From NCBI GenBank assembly GCA_947495035.1, contig CANLXI010000025.1:1-64000 (forward strand): a stretch of 64,000 bases of DNA, written 5' to 3'. Below the pieces are notes generated by a model that saw only the letters and a program-made list of their open reading frames with translations, was not told the origin of the DNA and did no database searches. A program made the position numbers and the translations under genes. Shown here piece after piece: positions 9,574-16,908 of this stretch. The stretch's first letter is position 1. The number at the start of each line of letters is the position of its first letter. Source of the stretch: an uncultured Granulosicoccus sp. (GTDB lineage Bacteria > Pseudomonadota > Gammaproteobacteria > Granulosicoccales > Granulosicoccaceae).

Positions 9574-10397
9574 CGGCTCTGCCGCTTGGCGGGGGTCGTC
9601 TTGCTCCCTGACTTGCCGGTGCCTGACTTGCTGGTGGTCTTGCGAGTGCTCTTGCTGGTGCTCTTGCTGGCGGTCTTGTCGCTCGTCTTGCTGCTTGACT
9701 TGCCAGCCCCTTGCCCGCTGTCGCTATCCTTGCGCTGACGCAGCTTGCCGACAACTGGCTGCTCCGCCTCGGTCTTCGGCCGGTAATCACAGATATCCCG
9801 TATCAGGCAATCCGGGCATCTGGGCTTTCTGGCCACACAGACATAACGACCGTGCAACAGCAACCAGTGGTGCGCATCGAGCAGGTAGTCGCGCGGCACC
9901 ATGCGCATCAACTTTCGCTCCACCTCCAGTACCGTCTTGCCCGGTGCGAGACCGGTGCGATTGGATACGCGGAAGATATGTGTATCCACGGCCATGGCCA
10001 GCTCGCCGAATGCCGTGTTGAGCACGACATTGGCCGTCTTGCGGCCGACTCCCGGCAAGGCCTCCAGCGCCTCCCGATCGGCAGGCACCTGCCCCTCGTG
10101 CTGTTTGCACAGAATGCGGCAGGTTTCGATGACATTGCGCGCCTTGGCATTGAACAGACCAATGGTGCGGATGTAGGGCGTGATGCCCTCAACGCCCAGC
10201 TGCAGCATGTCGGCGGCAGTGTTGGCAACCGGGAACAGTCTTGCGGTGGCCTTGTTGACACCCACGTCCGTGGCCTGCGCCGAGAGCATGACGGCGATCA
10301 GCAGTTCGAAGGGGGTGGTGTAGTCCAGTTCCGTCTGGGGGTTCGGGTTGGCCTCTTTGAAGCGCCGGAACATGTCGGCGCGTTTAACCTGGTTCAT
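9570..10397 (-). CDS. nth: Endonuclease III with long basic Ser/Thr/Lys tail
   Basis: DNA glycosylase/AP lyase that removes oxidised pyrimidines in base excision repair. Residues 1-210 align with the whole E. coli enzyme. They include the HhH motif L-P-G-V-G-R-K-T with catalytic Lys120, catalytic Asp138 in V-D-T-H, and the iron-sulfur cluster cysteines 187, 194, 197 and 203 in C-x6-C-x2-C-x5-C spacing. Residues 211-275 are an added tail rich in Lys, Ser, Thr and Gly, ending K-R-Q-S-R, resembling histone H1-like DNA-binding tails. The tail is absent in E. coli Nth (211 residues). First gene of a leftward transcript with the NtrC-type regulator and kinase. Confidence 0.95.
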   Translation of the reverse strand: MNQVKRADMFRRFKEANPNPQTELDYTTPFELLIAVMLSAQATDVGVNKATARLFPVANTAADMLQLGVEGITPYIRTIGLFNAKARNVIETCRILCKQHEGQVPADREALEALPGVGRKTANVVLNTAFGELAMAVDTHIFRVSNRTGLAPGKTVLEVERKLMRMVPRDYLLDAHHWLLLHGRYVCVARKPRCPDCLIRDICDYRPKTEAEQPVVGKLRQRKDSDSGQGAGKSSSKTSDKTASKSTSKSTRKTTSKSGTGKSGSKTTPAKRQSR

Positions 10398-10690
10398 TGA
10401 CTGACTGTTGGCTATTACTGTGCATTATCGATGGATAGGCTGCGAATGTAACCTATAATATGTTGAGTGCATTCATGACGAATCGACACCTATTATGCGG
10501 CTATGATGACGCATTAGCGCAGGAGGTGTTGGGCGTTGACATACAGGGAAGCGATTCGCGATCACGGAGAATGAATGTCGCACGTTGACTGCATCGGTAC
10601 AACCGTAGCGGTATCCCGGCAGGCGTCAGATCGCCAACCACCTGTTTCGTGCAGACGCATGTAGCAGATAAGCAAGGTAGCCCGTCCGTT
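10398..10690. other. Intergenic region between nth and the divergent membrane-protein gene
   Basis: A 293-bp gap between divergent genes. The plus strand has TATAAT at 10454-10459 with a poor -35 region, and TTGACA at 10536-10541 with no good -10 at normal spacing. The minus strand offers TATTAT-like sequence overlapping the same place, which could serve nth. I see no hairpin of note and no convincing small gene. Confidence 0.4.
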
Positions 10691-11878
10691 ATGCAAAAGC
10701 CGCCCTTCCCGTCAGGCAAACCTGACCCCGGATACGAGCGAATAATGCTTGCTCTCGAGGCCATACTCGCCTCGGAGAAGTTTGTGGCTGCGCCGCAGAT
10801 GTCAGCGTTCCTGCGCTACGTCGTGGAACAGGCAGCCAGCGGCAACAAGTTCAGAATCAAGGCCTATACCGTCGCTGTCGATGCGCTGGGCAAACCCGAT
10901 ACCTTCGACCCTCAGAACGATCCCGTGGTGCGTGTGCTGGCTGGCAGACTCCGCTCATCGCTGGCTGCCTATTACGAGATCCGGCCGGATGAGGATGTGG
11001 TCATCGAGATGAAGCCCGGCTCCTATGTGCCCGTCTTTGTACTAAAGGACACCCAGCAATCCGAGGCGCCAACCGAGGAGACGGATCACTCGGACGAGGA
11101 CGACATCGATCACTGCCTCACAGCAGCAAACAGCATCATCAGCGAGAGTGACCTTACCTCCAGCTCGCCGGAAGACGGGGAGCTGGCTGACGACAGCAAT
11201 GACCTGGCGACAGGAACACGCCGGGAAGCGGTTGCTCGTCAGTCATCACACGTACCGCAGCCGGGCATGGAGGCAGCCGATTCGCCTGCCGCCGGTCTTG
11301 CCGCTCACCGGGCATTTCTGCGCCTGCCCTACAGGTTCCCGAAATCGAGCGTGGCAGCCGCGGTGATATTGGCCTTTCTGGCCGGCACCTTCATGAATGG
11401 CAGGGACAGATCTACGGTCCCATCCATGCAGGCAGCTTCACCGGCTCGTTCACCTACCGGCTATCACCTGTCCTCCCCCCGTCAGCGGCCGGAGTCCTTG
11501 TCATTGTTCGTCAGCGCCATGGAGCAATCCGACTCTCTGGTCAGTCAGCTCAGCACGCTCATGAGTGATGTCTTCTCCGAGTCGGAGGACATCCGTGTGC
11601 ATCGGCTGTTCCGCTCGACACAGGGACAGCAGTACTGGCCTGAAGACTATCTGGTGTCCATCAATGTTCTGCCTCTGCCGGAAGAAACCCAGGTCAGTGT
11701 GCAACTGGTCGACGCTCAGACCGGCCGCATCACACACGTGGAGAATCTGCATCTGAGCACCAACGCCAGCAAGCGTCTCAGCGCAGAGGAGCTGCAGACG
11801 ATCATGGATTGTGCCCATTACCTGATCAGCGCCAGTGGTCCACTGCGAACCGACTATCAGGCCAAGATCCGCAGCTGA
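10691..11878 (+). CDS. Membrane-anchored protein with CadC/TolB-associated N-terminal domain
   Basis: A 395-residue protein from the ATG at 10691; a GTG at 10649 in frame would add 14 residues. Residues about 20-110 match the cytoplasmic N-terminal domain found on many TolB/TPR and adenylate-cyclase-like proteins. It shows F-L-R-Y-V-V-E-Q, I-K-A-Y-T-V-A-V-D, F-D-P-Q-N-D-P-V-V-R-V and P-G-S-Y-V-P-V-F. An acidic low-complexity linker follows. One transmembrane helix near 220-237 (A-A-V-I-L-A-F-L-A-G-T-F) leads to a periplasmic domain of about 140 residues that I do not recognise. This layout resembles one-component membrane sensors, but DNA binding is inferred, not shown. It stands alone, with the 41-bp repeat array just after its stop. 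Confidence 0.6.
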   Translation: MQKPPFPSGKPDPGYERIMLALEAILASEKFVAAPQMSAFLRYVVEQAASGNKFRIKAYTVAVDALGKPDTFDPQNDPVVRVLAGRLRSSLAAYYEIRPDEDVVIEMKPGSYVPVFVLKDTQQSEAPTEETDHSDEDDIDHCLTAANSIISESDLTSSSPEDGELADDSNDLATGTRREAVARQSSHVPQPGMEAADSPAAGLAAHRAFLRLPYRFPKSSVAAAVILAFLAGTFMNGRDRSTVPSMQAASPARSPTGYHLSSPRQRPESLSLFVSAMEQSDSLVSQLSTLMSDVFSESEDIRVHRLFRSTQGQQYWPEDYLVSINVLPLPEETQVSVQLVDAQTGRITHVENLHLSTNASKRLSAEELQTIMDCAHYLISASGPLRTDYQAKIRS

Positions 11879-11888
11879 TTCACAGACA

Positions 11889-12022
11889 GGCTGATTGTTC
11901 CGCTACACGAAATGGCTGATTCACTGACCGCCTGATCAACCTGCCACAAACGATGGCTGATTCACTGACCGCCTGATTGTTCTGCTACTAGCGATGGCTG
12001 ACTCACTGACCGCCTGATCGAT
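11889..12022. repeat. 41-bp tandem repeat, about 3.3 copies, intergenic
   Basis: Units begin ATGGCTGATTCACTGACCGC at 11912, 11953 and 11994, exactly 41 bp apart. A partial unit precedes them from 11889. The second halves of the units differ more than the first halves. The array fills the gap between the membrane-protein gene and the converging small gene, whose stop is at 12028. The units abut, so this is not a CRISPR. Confidence 0.9.
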
Positions 12023-12027
12023 CGGCG

Positions 12028-12432
12028 TCAGGCGAGAGCGGTTTCGGTAATGCCGCTGTTTGCACTGATCTTCAGTGGCACCGGTGCGGCGACAATCACG
12101 CCGGTGTCCTGACTGGCTGCCTGGGCGGCGAGTTCCAGCAAATGAGGATCGCCGATGAAATGCTCGAAACTGACGCAATCCGTCATCCTGCGACCGGCAT
12201 GTTCTGCGAGAAAACCCGTCGTCTCGCCAGGGCCGGTATCGATTTCATGCGCCAGGTAGGTTCGGTACAGGTCCATGAAGTTGACCAGGCGCATCAACCC
12301 CAGATCGGGCTCGTGCTCGCACGCCATGTCGACGATATTTGCTATGACAGCAACGACGGCCTGCATGCTGCCTTCCGAAATCGCTACCGTGCCGAGTGTA
12401 TCTGACGTTTCTATCTTCATGGCCAACAACAT
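12028..12432 (-). CDS. Hypothetical protein, 134 residues
   Basis: I do not recognise this family. The ATG at 12432 is chosen because AGGA lies 7 bp upstream; the open frame extends to a TTG at 12468 and an internal ATG at 12420 is possible. The protein is acidic. It has a likely helical stretch M-Q-A-V-V-A-V-I-A-N-I-V-D-M-A and an L-x-N-F-M-D-L-Y-R-T-Y segment, with no signal peptide or membrane helix. It converges on the membrane-protein gene across the 41-bp repeats. Coding is supported by length, absence of internal stops and a ribosome site, but not by homology I can name. Confidence 0.55.
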   Translation of the reverse strand: MLLAMKIETSDTLGTVAISEGSMQAVVAVIANIVDMACEHEPDLGLMRLVNFMDLYRTYLAHEIDTGPGETTGFLAEHAGRRMTDCVSFEHFIGDPHLLELAAQAASQDTGVIVAAPVPLKISANSGITETALA

Positions 12433-12861
12433 CCAATTGTCCTGGGGGCCTTCGTCAGGATAACGCAAAATTGCATTATCCTTCGAGGTCTACCGATTGC
12501 CGTGTAGCGCCGGTGACTCTGCATTCGAGGATAACCGGAAGGTTACCCGGACCAGACCCGTTTCAAATTTCCCTGATTCGACCTGCTCTCTGAGCAGGTG
12601 TTCAATTCATGTTACTTGCGAATGCTCCACGAGAGAAGCCCGAAATAAGTTCAGTGGGCAGAGCAACGCCGTAACTGAACAAAAGATCAGGTCAGTGCTG
12701 CATCAACAGTCGAAGCATACTCCGCAAATACCGTCAAGATCGTGCCTGACACCACGTTACCAACGATTGCACAGGTAACATTTGGCAGCCTGGTATCACT
12801 GCTGTGCAAGAAAAGTCAGGTTTTCGACAGACAAGCACCTGAATCCCGACGGTTCGTGCGT
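12433..12861. other. 429-bp intergenic region with one short hairpin
   Basis: No gene is supported here. The only structure I see is a perfect 8-bp inverted repeat with 3-base loop, ACCTGCTC-TCT-GAGCAGGT, at 12581-12599. It has no adjoining T-run in the direction of the flanking minus-strand genes, so a terminator role is uncertain. The rest looks like ordinary spacer, probably with the promoter of the 134-residue gene near its left end. Confidence 0.5.
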
Positions 12862-13080
12862 TCAGTAAGAAGAATTGTTGGCCTGATCGGGATGTATCTC
12901 ATCGGCGACTTCATCCGGATCGACATCATTCATCAACAGCACTTCCCGCACGGCTTCGATATCATCGATTATCTGCTGCACTCTGCCCGGATGATCGAAT
13001 TCGTTGACATCATTGATCCTTGGCATGTAACAAAATGCCGTTTTCAAGGCCGTCAGTGATTGTTCGTCCAGCTTGCTCAT
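12862..13080 (-). CDS. Small hypothetical protein, 72 residues
   Basis: An acidic small protein beginning M-S-K-L-D-E-Q-S-L with a helical region I-I-D-D-I-E-A-V-R-E-V-L-L-M. It contains the phrase V-N-E-F-D-H-P-G-R-V. It starts 5 bp after the stop of the DUF427 gene, which suggests one transcript. I do not recognise a family. Support rests on the tight spacing and plausible amino-acid composition. Confidence 0.5.
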   Translation of the reverse strand: MSKLDEQSLTALKTAFCYMPRINDVNEFDHPGRVQQIIDDIEAVREVLLMNDVDPDEVADEIHPDQANNSSY

Positions 13081-13085
13081 GATCG

Positions 13086-13478
13086 TCAGGATTTTTTCTT
13101 GAATTCTTCGGTGAAACGGGCCGTATCGAACGAGACCTGGGTGCGCAACAAGGCCAGTTCATCAGGTGCTGCGGGATAGGCCCAGGCGCCATCCGGAATG
13201 ACAGCGCCATCGGGCAGATGCACGTCGTAGTATCGGGCTTCTCCCTTCCAGCGGCAGGTGTATCGCGTATCGGTGGCTTGCAGAACGGCCCCGCGGACCT
13301 CTTCCAGCGGAACATAGGTAACCGGCTGACGCTCACCTTCCAGCAGCTGCAAGGCAAGATCGGTCGTGATCAGGGTGTGATTACCCTGCCTGACGGACAC
13401 CAGCTCTTCCAGGAAGCGGGTTTTCAGATAGCGATCGGGGACAACTACCCGATAACGCTCCTGCATCCTGATCTTCAT
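13086..13478 (-). CDS. DUF427-like protein
   Basis: A 130-residue protein from the ATG at 13478, preceded by a strong GGGGGAA ribosome site; the frame extends to 13535 without a better start. The core reads Y-T-C-R-W-K-G-E-A-R-Y-Y-D-V, then A-W-A-Y-P and V-S-F-D. This matches the DUF427 fold, a small single-domain beta protein found in many bacteria with no agreed biochemical role. It is followed after 5 bp by the 72-residue gene. The divergence from typical DUF427 lies in the N-terminal 50 residues. Confidence 0.7.
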   Translation of the reverse strand: MKIRMQERYRVVVPDRYLKTRFLEELVSVRQGNHTLITTDLALQLLEGERQPVTYVPLEEVRGAVLQATDTRYTCRWKGEARYYDVHLPDGAVIPDGAWAYPAAPDELALLRTQVSFDTARFTEEFKKKS

Positions 13479-13599
13479 CGTGCACTTCCCCCTGGTATTT
13501 CCGTGCTGCCCTGGCGTACTGACACACCAGGGCACACCTCATGACGGCTCGGTAGCCCACGATCCGGCTCGCCGCTGACGACAACCGTGGCCATGAACC

Positions 13600-14337
13600 C
13601 TAATAACTGCGCAGCTGCCCGACAAGTACACCCTGAAAACTGACGCGGCTGGCATCATACCGCATGGGTGACATGGTGCTGTTCTCCGGTATGAGCTCGA
13701 CGATGCCATTGCGAGTCTCTCCCAGACGCTTGAGCGTCGCTTCCTGGGAATCGATCAAGGCCACGACGATATCGCCGGTCTGCGCGGTGTCCTGCTTGCG
13801 CAGAATGACCGTGTCACCATCCAGTATGCCCACATCCATCATGGACTCCCCGGTAACCCGCAGAGCATAACGGTCCGGGCCGATGAAGAATGCCGCCAGG
13901 TCCAGATAATTGGCATCTTCGATGGCCTCGATGGGCTGCCCTGCGGCGATGCGCCCGAGCAGGGGGATGACCAGATCGTCGCGACCATGCTCGCCGACCT
14001 TGTCAGGCAGCCCCATGGGGTGTTCGACGTTGGAATCCGCGGACATGTGCGTCAGAGAACCGGCGCGGCGAGGTGGCGGCAGATGCTTTACATTGGATGG
14101 CTTCGAGGGCATTGCCAGACCGACGATACGCAGGCCGCGCCAACCGTTACCATGCCGTTCCAGACGTCCCTTGGCAATGAGTGACTGTACGTAACGATGA
14201 ACCGTCCCCTTGGATTTCAGGCGCAGATTGGCTGCCAGCTCGGCGATGGTCGGCGCAACGCCCTCGGCGCGTATATGGCGCTCGATGGCTGCAAGAACAC
14301 GCGCTTCCAGATGAGTGAGAGGATTGTCGGATTCCAT
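13600..14337 (-). CDS. lexA: LexA-type SOS repressor with atypical DNA-recognition helix
   Basis: A 245-residue S24-family repressor from the ATG at 14337, which has GGAG upstream; the frame extends to 14367. The winged-helix N-terminus has A-P-T-I-A-E-L-A and the recognition segment S-K-G-T-V-H-R-Y-V, unlike the S-P-N-A-A-E-E-H of E. coli. A linker about 40 residues longer than in E. coli follows. The self-cleavage site is Ala132-Gly133 in G-R-I-A-A-G-Q-P. The catalytic dyad is Ser165 (T-G-E-S-M-M-D) and Lys203 (A-T-L-K-R-L). RecA-triggered cleavage would derepress SOS genes. Paired inverted decamers over its start may be its own operator. A second LexA-like paralogue elsewhere cannot be excluded. 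Confidence 0.85.
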   Translation of the reverse strand: MESDNPLTHLEARVLAAIERHIRAEGVAPTIAELAANLRLKSKGTVHRYVQSLIAKGRLERHGNGWRGLRIVGLAMPSKPSNVKHLPPPRRAGSLTHMSADSNVEHPMGLPDKVGEHGRDDLVIPLLGRIAAGQPIEAIEDANYLDLAAFFIGPDRYALRVTGESMMDVGILDGDTVILRKQDTAQTGDIVVALIDSQEATLKRLGETRNGIVELIPENSTMSPMRYDASRVSFQGVLVGQLRSY

Positions 14338-14379
14338 GAACGTTCTCCAAATGTACTCAGCCAGCATAGAGAACGTTCA
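14337..14379. promoter_or_regulatory. Inverted decamer pair over the lexA start, candidate operator
   Basis: TGAACGTTCT lies at 14337-14346 and its exact reverse complement AGAACGTTCA at 14370-14379. Each has a GAACGTTC palindrome at its core, and the centres are 33 bp (about three helical turns) apart. The first copy sits between the ribosome site and the ATG. Binding by LexA itself is inferred from position. Confidence 0.5.
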
Positions 14380-14453
14380 GAGAAATTTCAACGGTTGGGC
14401 ATGGATTTCGCCGCTACATTATTGTATCCATCTCGGTCTGGTGCAAAGCCATC

Positions 14454-15266
14454 ATGAACAAGCAGCAAACATTCATCAACAGGCTCAAGCCCGGCCTGGA
14501 ATTACCCTGGTGGTTCACCTACGAAATGGCCGCCCTGAACGACGACTTCGACCAGCGTGTGGTAAGCCTGCCCGACGACGCGAAGTGGCACAGCACGCAG
14601 GTCGATGGTGTGGCCTTGCGTGTGCTGGAGTACATCCCCGGTGCCATACCCCGCCTCACAGGGCAGATTCGGCTGGACCCGGAGCACTCCCCGGCCCTGC
14701 TCGGCGACAATCCCGATCTGGAGATTCTGGTGCAACAGGGTGAGCTGGAATCCACCATGGGTGTGTACCCGGCCGGCCTCTATCTGCGTCTGCCGCTCAC
14801 CGGCGATCATCATCTGCAGGCTCTGACCCTTCGCTGCAGCGAAAGCGATACCGGGCAACCGCCCACGCTGTCGACAACCGATGAGACGGGCAGCGCCCTG
14901 TTGTATGTCGCGGCCGGACAGATGCTGACCAGTGATACCGAACAGCGACGTATCGACACCAATGATGCCTCTCGCTGGCTACCCGGCCCGGCCGAAGGTA
15001 CGGAAGTGCTGCCTTTGCATGGTCACGGCAGCGGTAACTCCATGCTGATCCGCTGGAACAGCCGAGTCGAGATCAAACCTCGCCTGGACCCGACCGGCGA
15101 GGAAATACTGGTACTGAGCGGAACACTGCAGGATGCGCTGGGGCGCTATCCCGCGGGTAGCTGGATACGCAACCCGGTAGAGGCCTGGCAGAACTGGGGC
15201 GCTGTCCCGGGTACCGTGGTGTATTACAAGAACGGCCACTTTGCACCACCCGATGAATCACAGTGA
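14454..15266 (+). CDS. ChrR-like bicupin protein
   Basis: A 270-residue protein of two cupin halves related to the cupin domain of the anti-sigma factor ChrR. The N-terminal half has G-V-A-L-R-V-L-E-Y-I-P-G and L-V-Q-Q-G-E-L. The C-terminal half has the clearer family pattern G-E-E-I-L-V-L-S-G-T-L, G-R-Y-P-A-G-S-W-I-R-N-P. No zinc-binding anti-sigma N-terminus is present, so it is not ChrR itself. A sensory or dioxygenase-like role in oxidative stress is possible but not shown. Its stop overlaps the GTG start of queG by 3 bp, so the two are translationally coupled. It diverges from lexA. Confidence 0.75.
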   Translation: MNKQQTFINRLKPGLELPWWFTYEMAALNDDFDQRVVSLPDDAKWHSTQVDGVALRVLEYIPGAIPRLTGQIRLDPEHSPALLGDNPDLEILVQQGELESTMGVYPAGLYLRLPLTGDHHLQALTLRCSESDTGQPPTLSTTDETGSALLYVAAGQMLTSDTEQRRIDTNDASRWLPGPAEGTEVLPLHGHGSGNSMLIRWNSRVEIKPRLDPTGEEILVLSGTLQDALGRYPAGSWIRNPVEAWQNWGAVPGTVVYYKNGHFAPPDESQ

Positions 15267-16336
15267 CAGACACCGACCTCATTGACGACCCGTCCACACT
15301 GACGCGCTTTGTCAAACAGGCTGCCGCAGAACTTGGCCTGCAGCACTGCGCAATCACCGATACCGACCTGGGCGAGCACGAAACTCATCTGCTGAATTGG
15401 CTGGCCGCCGGTTTTCACGGGGAAATGGACTACATGCAGCGCCATGGCACGCGACGCTCGCGTCCCGCCGAGCTGTTGCCCGGCACCATTCGCATCATCT
15501 CGGTCCGCATGGACTACTACCCGCCGCACAGCGCCGATGCCGAGAGCGTGCTGGGCTCGCCCTCTCTGGGTTATGTCTCGCGCTATGCCATGGGCCGTGA
15601 TTATCACAAGGTGTTGCGCAACCGCCTGCAGAAACTGGCCAAACGCATTCAGCAGCACTTTGGCGAGTTCGGCTACCGAGCCTTTGTCGACAGTGCCCCG
15701 GTACTGGAAAAGGCCATCGCACAAAAGGCTGGGCTGGGCTGGATCGGCAAGCACAGCAATCTGCTGAGCACCGATGCCGGCAGCTGGTTCTTTCTCGGCG
15801 AACTCTATACCGACCTGCCACTGGCAGTCGACGCCCCATTGCCGAAATCTCATTGCGGCAGCTGTACCGCCTGTCTGCAAGCCTGTCCCACCGAGGCCAT
15901 CGTGGCACCGTTCAAGGTGGATGCCCGCCGCTGCATCTCCTACCTGACCATCGAACTGAAGGGCTCGATCCCGGTCGAGTTTCGCTCGGCCATGGGCAAT
16001 CGCATCTATGGCTGTGACGACTGCCAGCTGGTCTGTCCATTCAACAAGTTCAGCAATGACACGCAGGAAGATGACTTCAGCGTTCGCAACGACCTGGACA
16101 GCCCGCAGTTGATCAGCCTGTTTCGCTGGAACGAAGAAGATTTCAAGGCGCGCATGGCGGGCAGCCCGATCCATCGAATCGGCCATGAAAGCTGGATACG
16201 CAACATTGCGGTAGCGCTGGGCAACGCCCCCGGCACGCAGGAGATCATCGCCGCACTGCGCGAACGGCAGGATGACCCCTCAGCCGTTATTCGCGAGCAT
16301 GTTGCCTGGGCACTGGAACAGCACGACGCCTCATAG
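15263..16336 (+). CDS. queG: Epoxyqueuosine reductase
   Basis: Catalyses the last step of queuosine synthesis, reducing epoxyqueuosine in tRNA to queuosine with cobalamin and two [4Fe-4S] clusters. The 357-residue protein shows the catalytic-region phrase F-V-D-S-A-P-V-L-E-K (Asp143) and G-W-I-G-K-H-S-N. Cluster motifs are C-G-S-C-T-A-C-L-Q-A-C-P (Cys198, 201, 204, 208) and C-D-D-C-Q-L-V-C-P (Cys251, 254, 258), with Cys224. The start is GTG within the bicupin stop. The end overlaps the converging acetyltransferase gene by 6 bp. queF, an earlier step of the same pathway, lies at 35.9 kb. Confidence 0.95.
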   Translation: MTDTDLIDDPSTLTRFVKQAAAELGLQHCAITDTDLGEHETHLLNWLAAGFHGEMDYMQRHGTRRSRPAELLPGTIRIISVRMDYYPPHSADAESVLGSPSLGYVSRYAMGRDYHKVLRNRLQKLAKRIQQHFGEFGYRAFVDSAPVLEKAIAQKAGLGWIGKHSNLLSTDAGSWFFLGELYTDLPLAVDAPLPKSHCGSCTACLQACPTEAIVAPFKVDARRCISYLTIELKGSIPVEFRSAMGNRIYGCDDCQLVCPFNKFSNDTQEDDFSVRNDLDSPQLISLFRWNEEDFKARMAGSPIHRIGHESWIRNIAVALGNAPGTQEIIAALRERQDDPSAVIREHVAWALEQHDAS

Positions 16337-16837
16337 CATCTTCTGCAACAACACGGCATGCCCGGTGGACTCATCCAGGGTGTAGGCCGTGAAGCCGAAA
16401 CGCTCATAGGAACGTCGCGCCCGCGCGTTGCCTGTCAGTACCTCCAGCGTCACCTTGCAACAGCCACGCTGTTTCGCTTCTGCCTCGATGAAGGCCAGCA
16501 ACTTCTGACCGACTCCACCCCCTCGCGCATCGGCAATCACCGCAAGGTCATGGATGTTGATCAGCGGCTTGCAGGCAAAGGTGGAGAGCGTGGTGAAACA
16601 GTTGGCCAGGGCCACTGGCTTGTCGTCGATACGACCGATGACCGAGAAGGCGCCCGGCATGGCAGCCATGGCCTGCGGCAGATTGTCATGCGCATGCTGG
16701 CTCAGCGGTGTCCCGCCGCCCATGGGATCGCGGGCGTAGTCATCCAGCAGGTGGAGTACGGCGGCACAATCTTCCGGCTCATCCCACCGGGCCAGTGCAA
16801 ATTTCACATTGCCGACTTGCAGATCGTAATTGGACAT
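16331..16837 (-). CDS. GNAT family N-acetyltransferase
   Basis: A 168-residue acetyltransferase. The acetyl-CoA binding signature is V-I-A-D-A-R-G-G-G-V-G-Q-K-L-L. The motif B region N-A-R-A-R-R-S-Y-E-R-F-G-F ends the domain, as usual for small-molecule GNATs. The acceptor is not predictable. It converges with queG, sharing 6 bp at the 3' ends, and is upstream of rarA by 71 bp in reverse order, so it may be a separate unit. Confidence 0.85.
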   Translation of the reverse strand: MSNYDLQVGNVKFALARWDEPEDCAAVLHLLDDYARDPMGGGTPLSQHAHDNLPQAMAAMPGAFSVIGRIDDKPVALANCFTTLSTFACKPLINIHDLAVIADARGGGVGQKLLAFIEAEAKQRGCCKVTLEVLTGNARARRSYERFGFTAYTLDESTGHAVLLQKML

Positions 16838-16908
16838 GGCTGTTGATCACCCCTGCGTTGATGCGAATCAGTGGTTCATCAACCTGATACCTCAGGGTTG
16901 ACGGACCT

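Noticed and set aside
8284-9738. 484-residue frame antisense to the NtrC-type regulator
   Set aside because: The regulator has all AAA+ motifs; the antisense frame has Gln/His-rich shadow composition.
11889-12022. CRISPR-like direct repeats
   Set aside because: Units abut with no unique spacers, only about three copies, and no cas genes are present.
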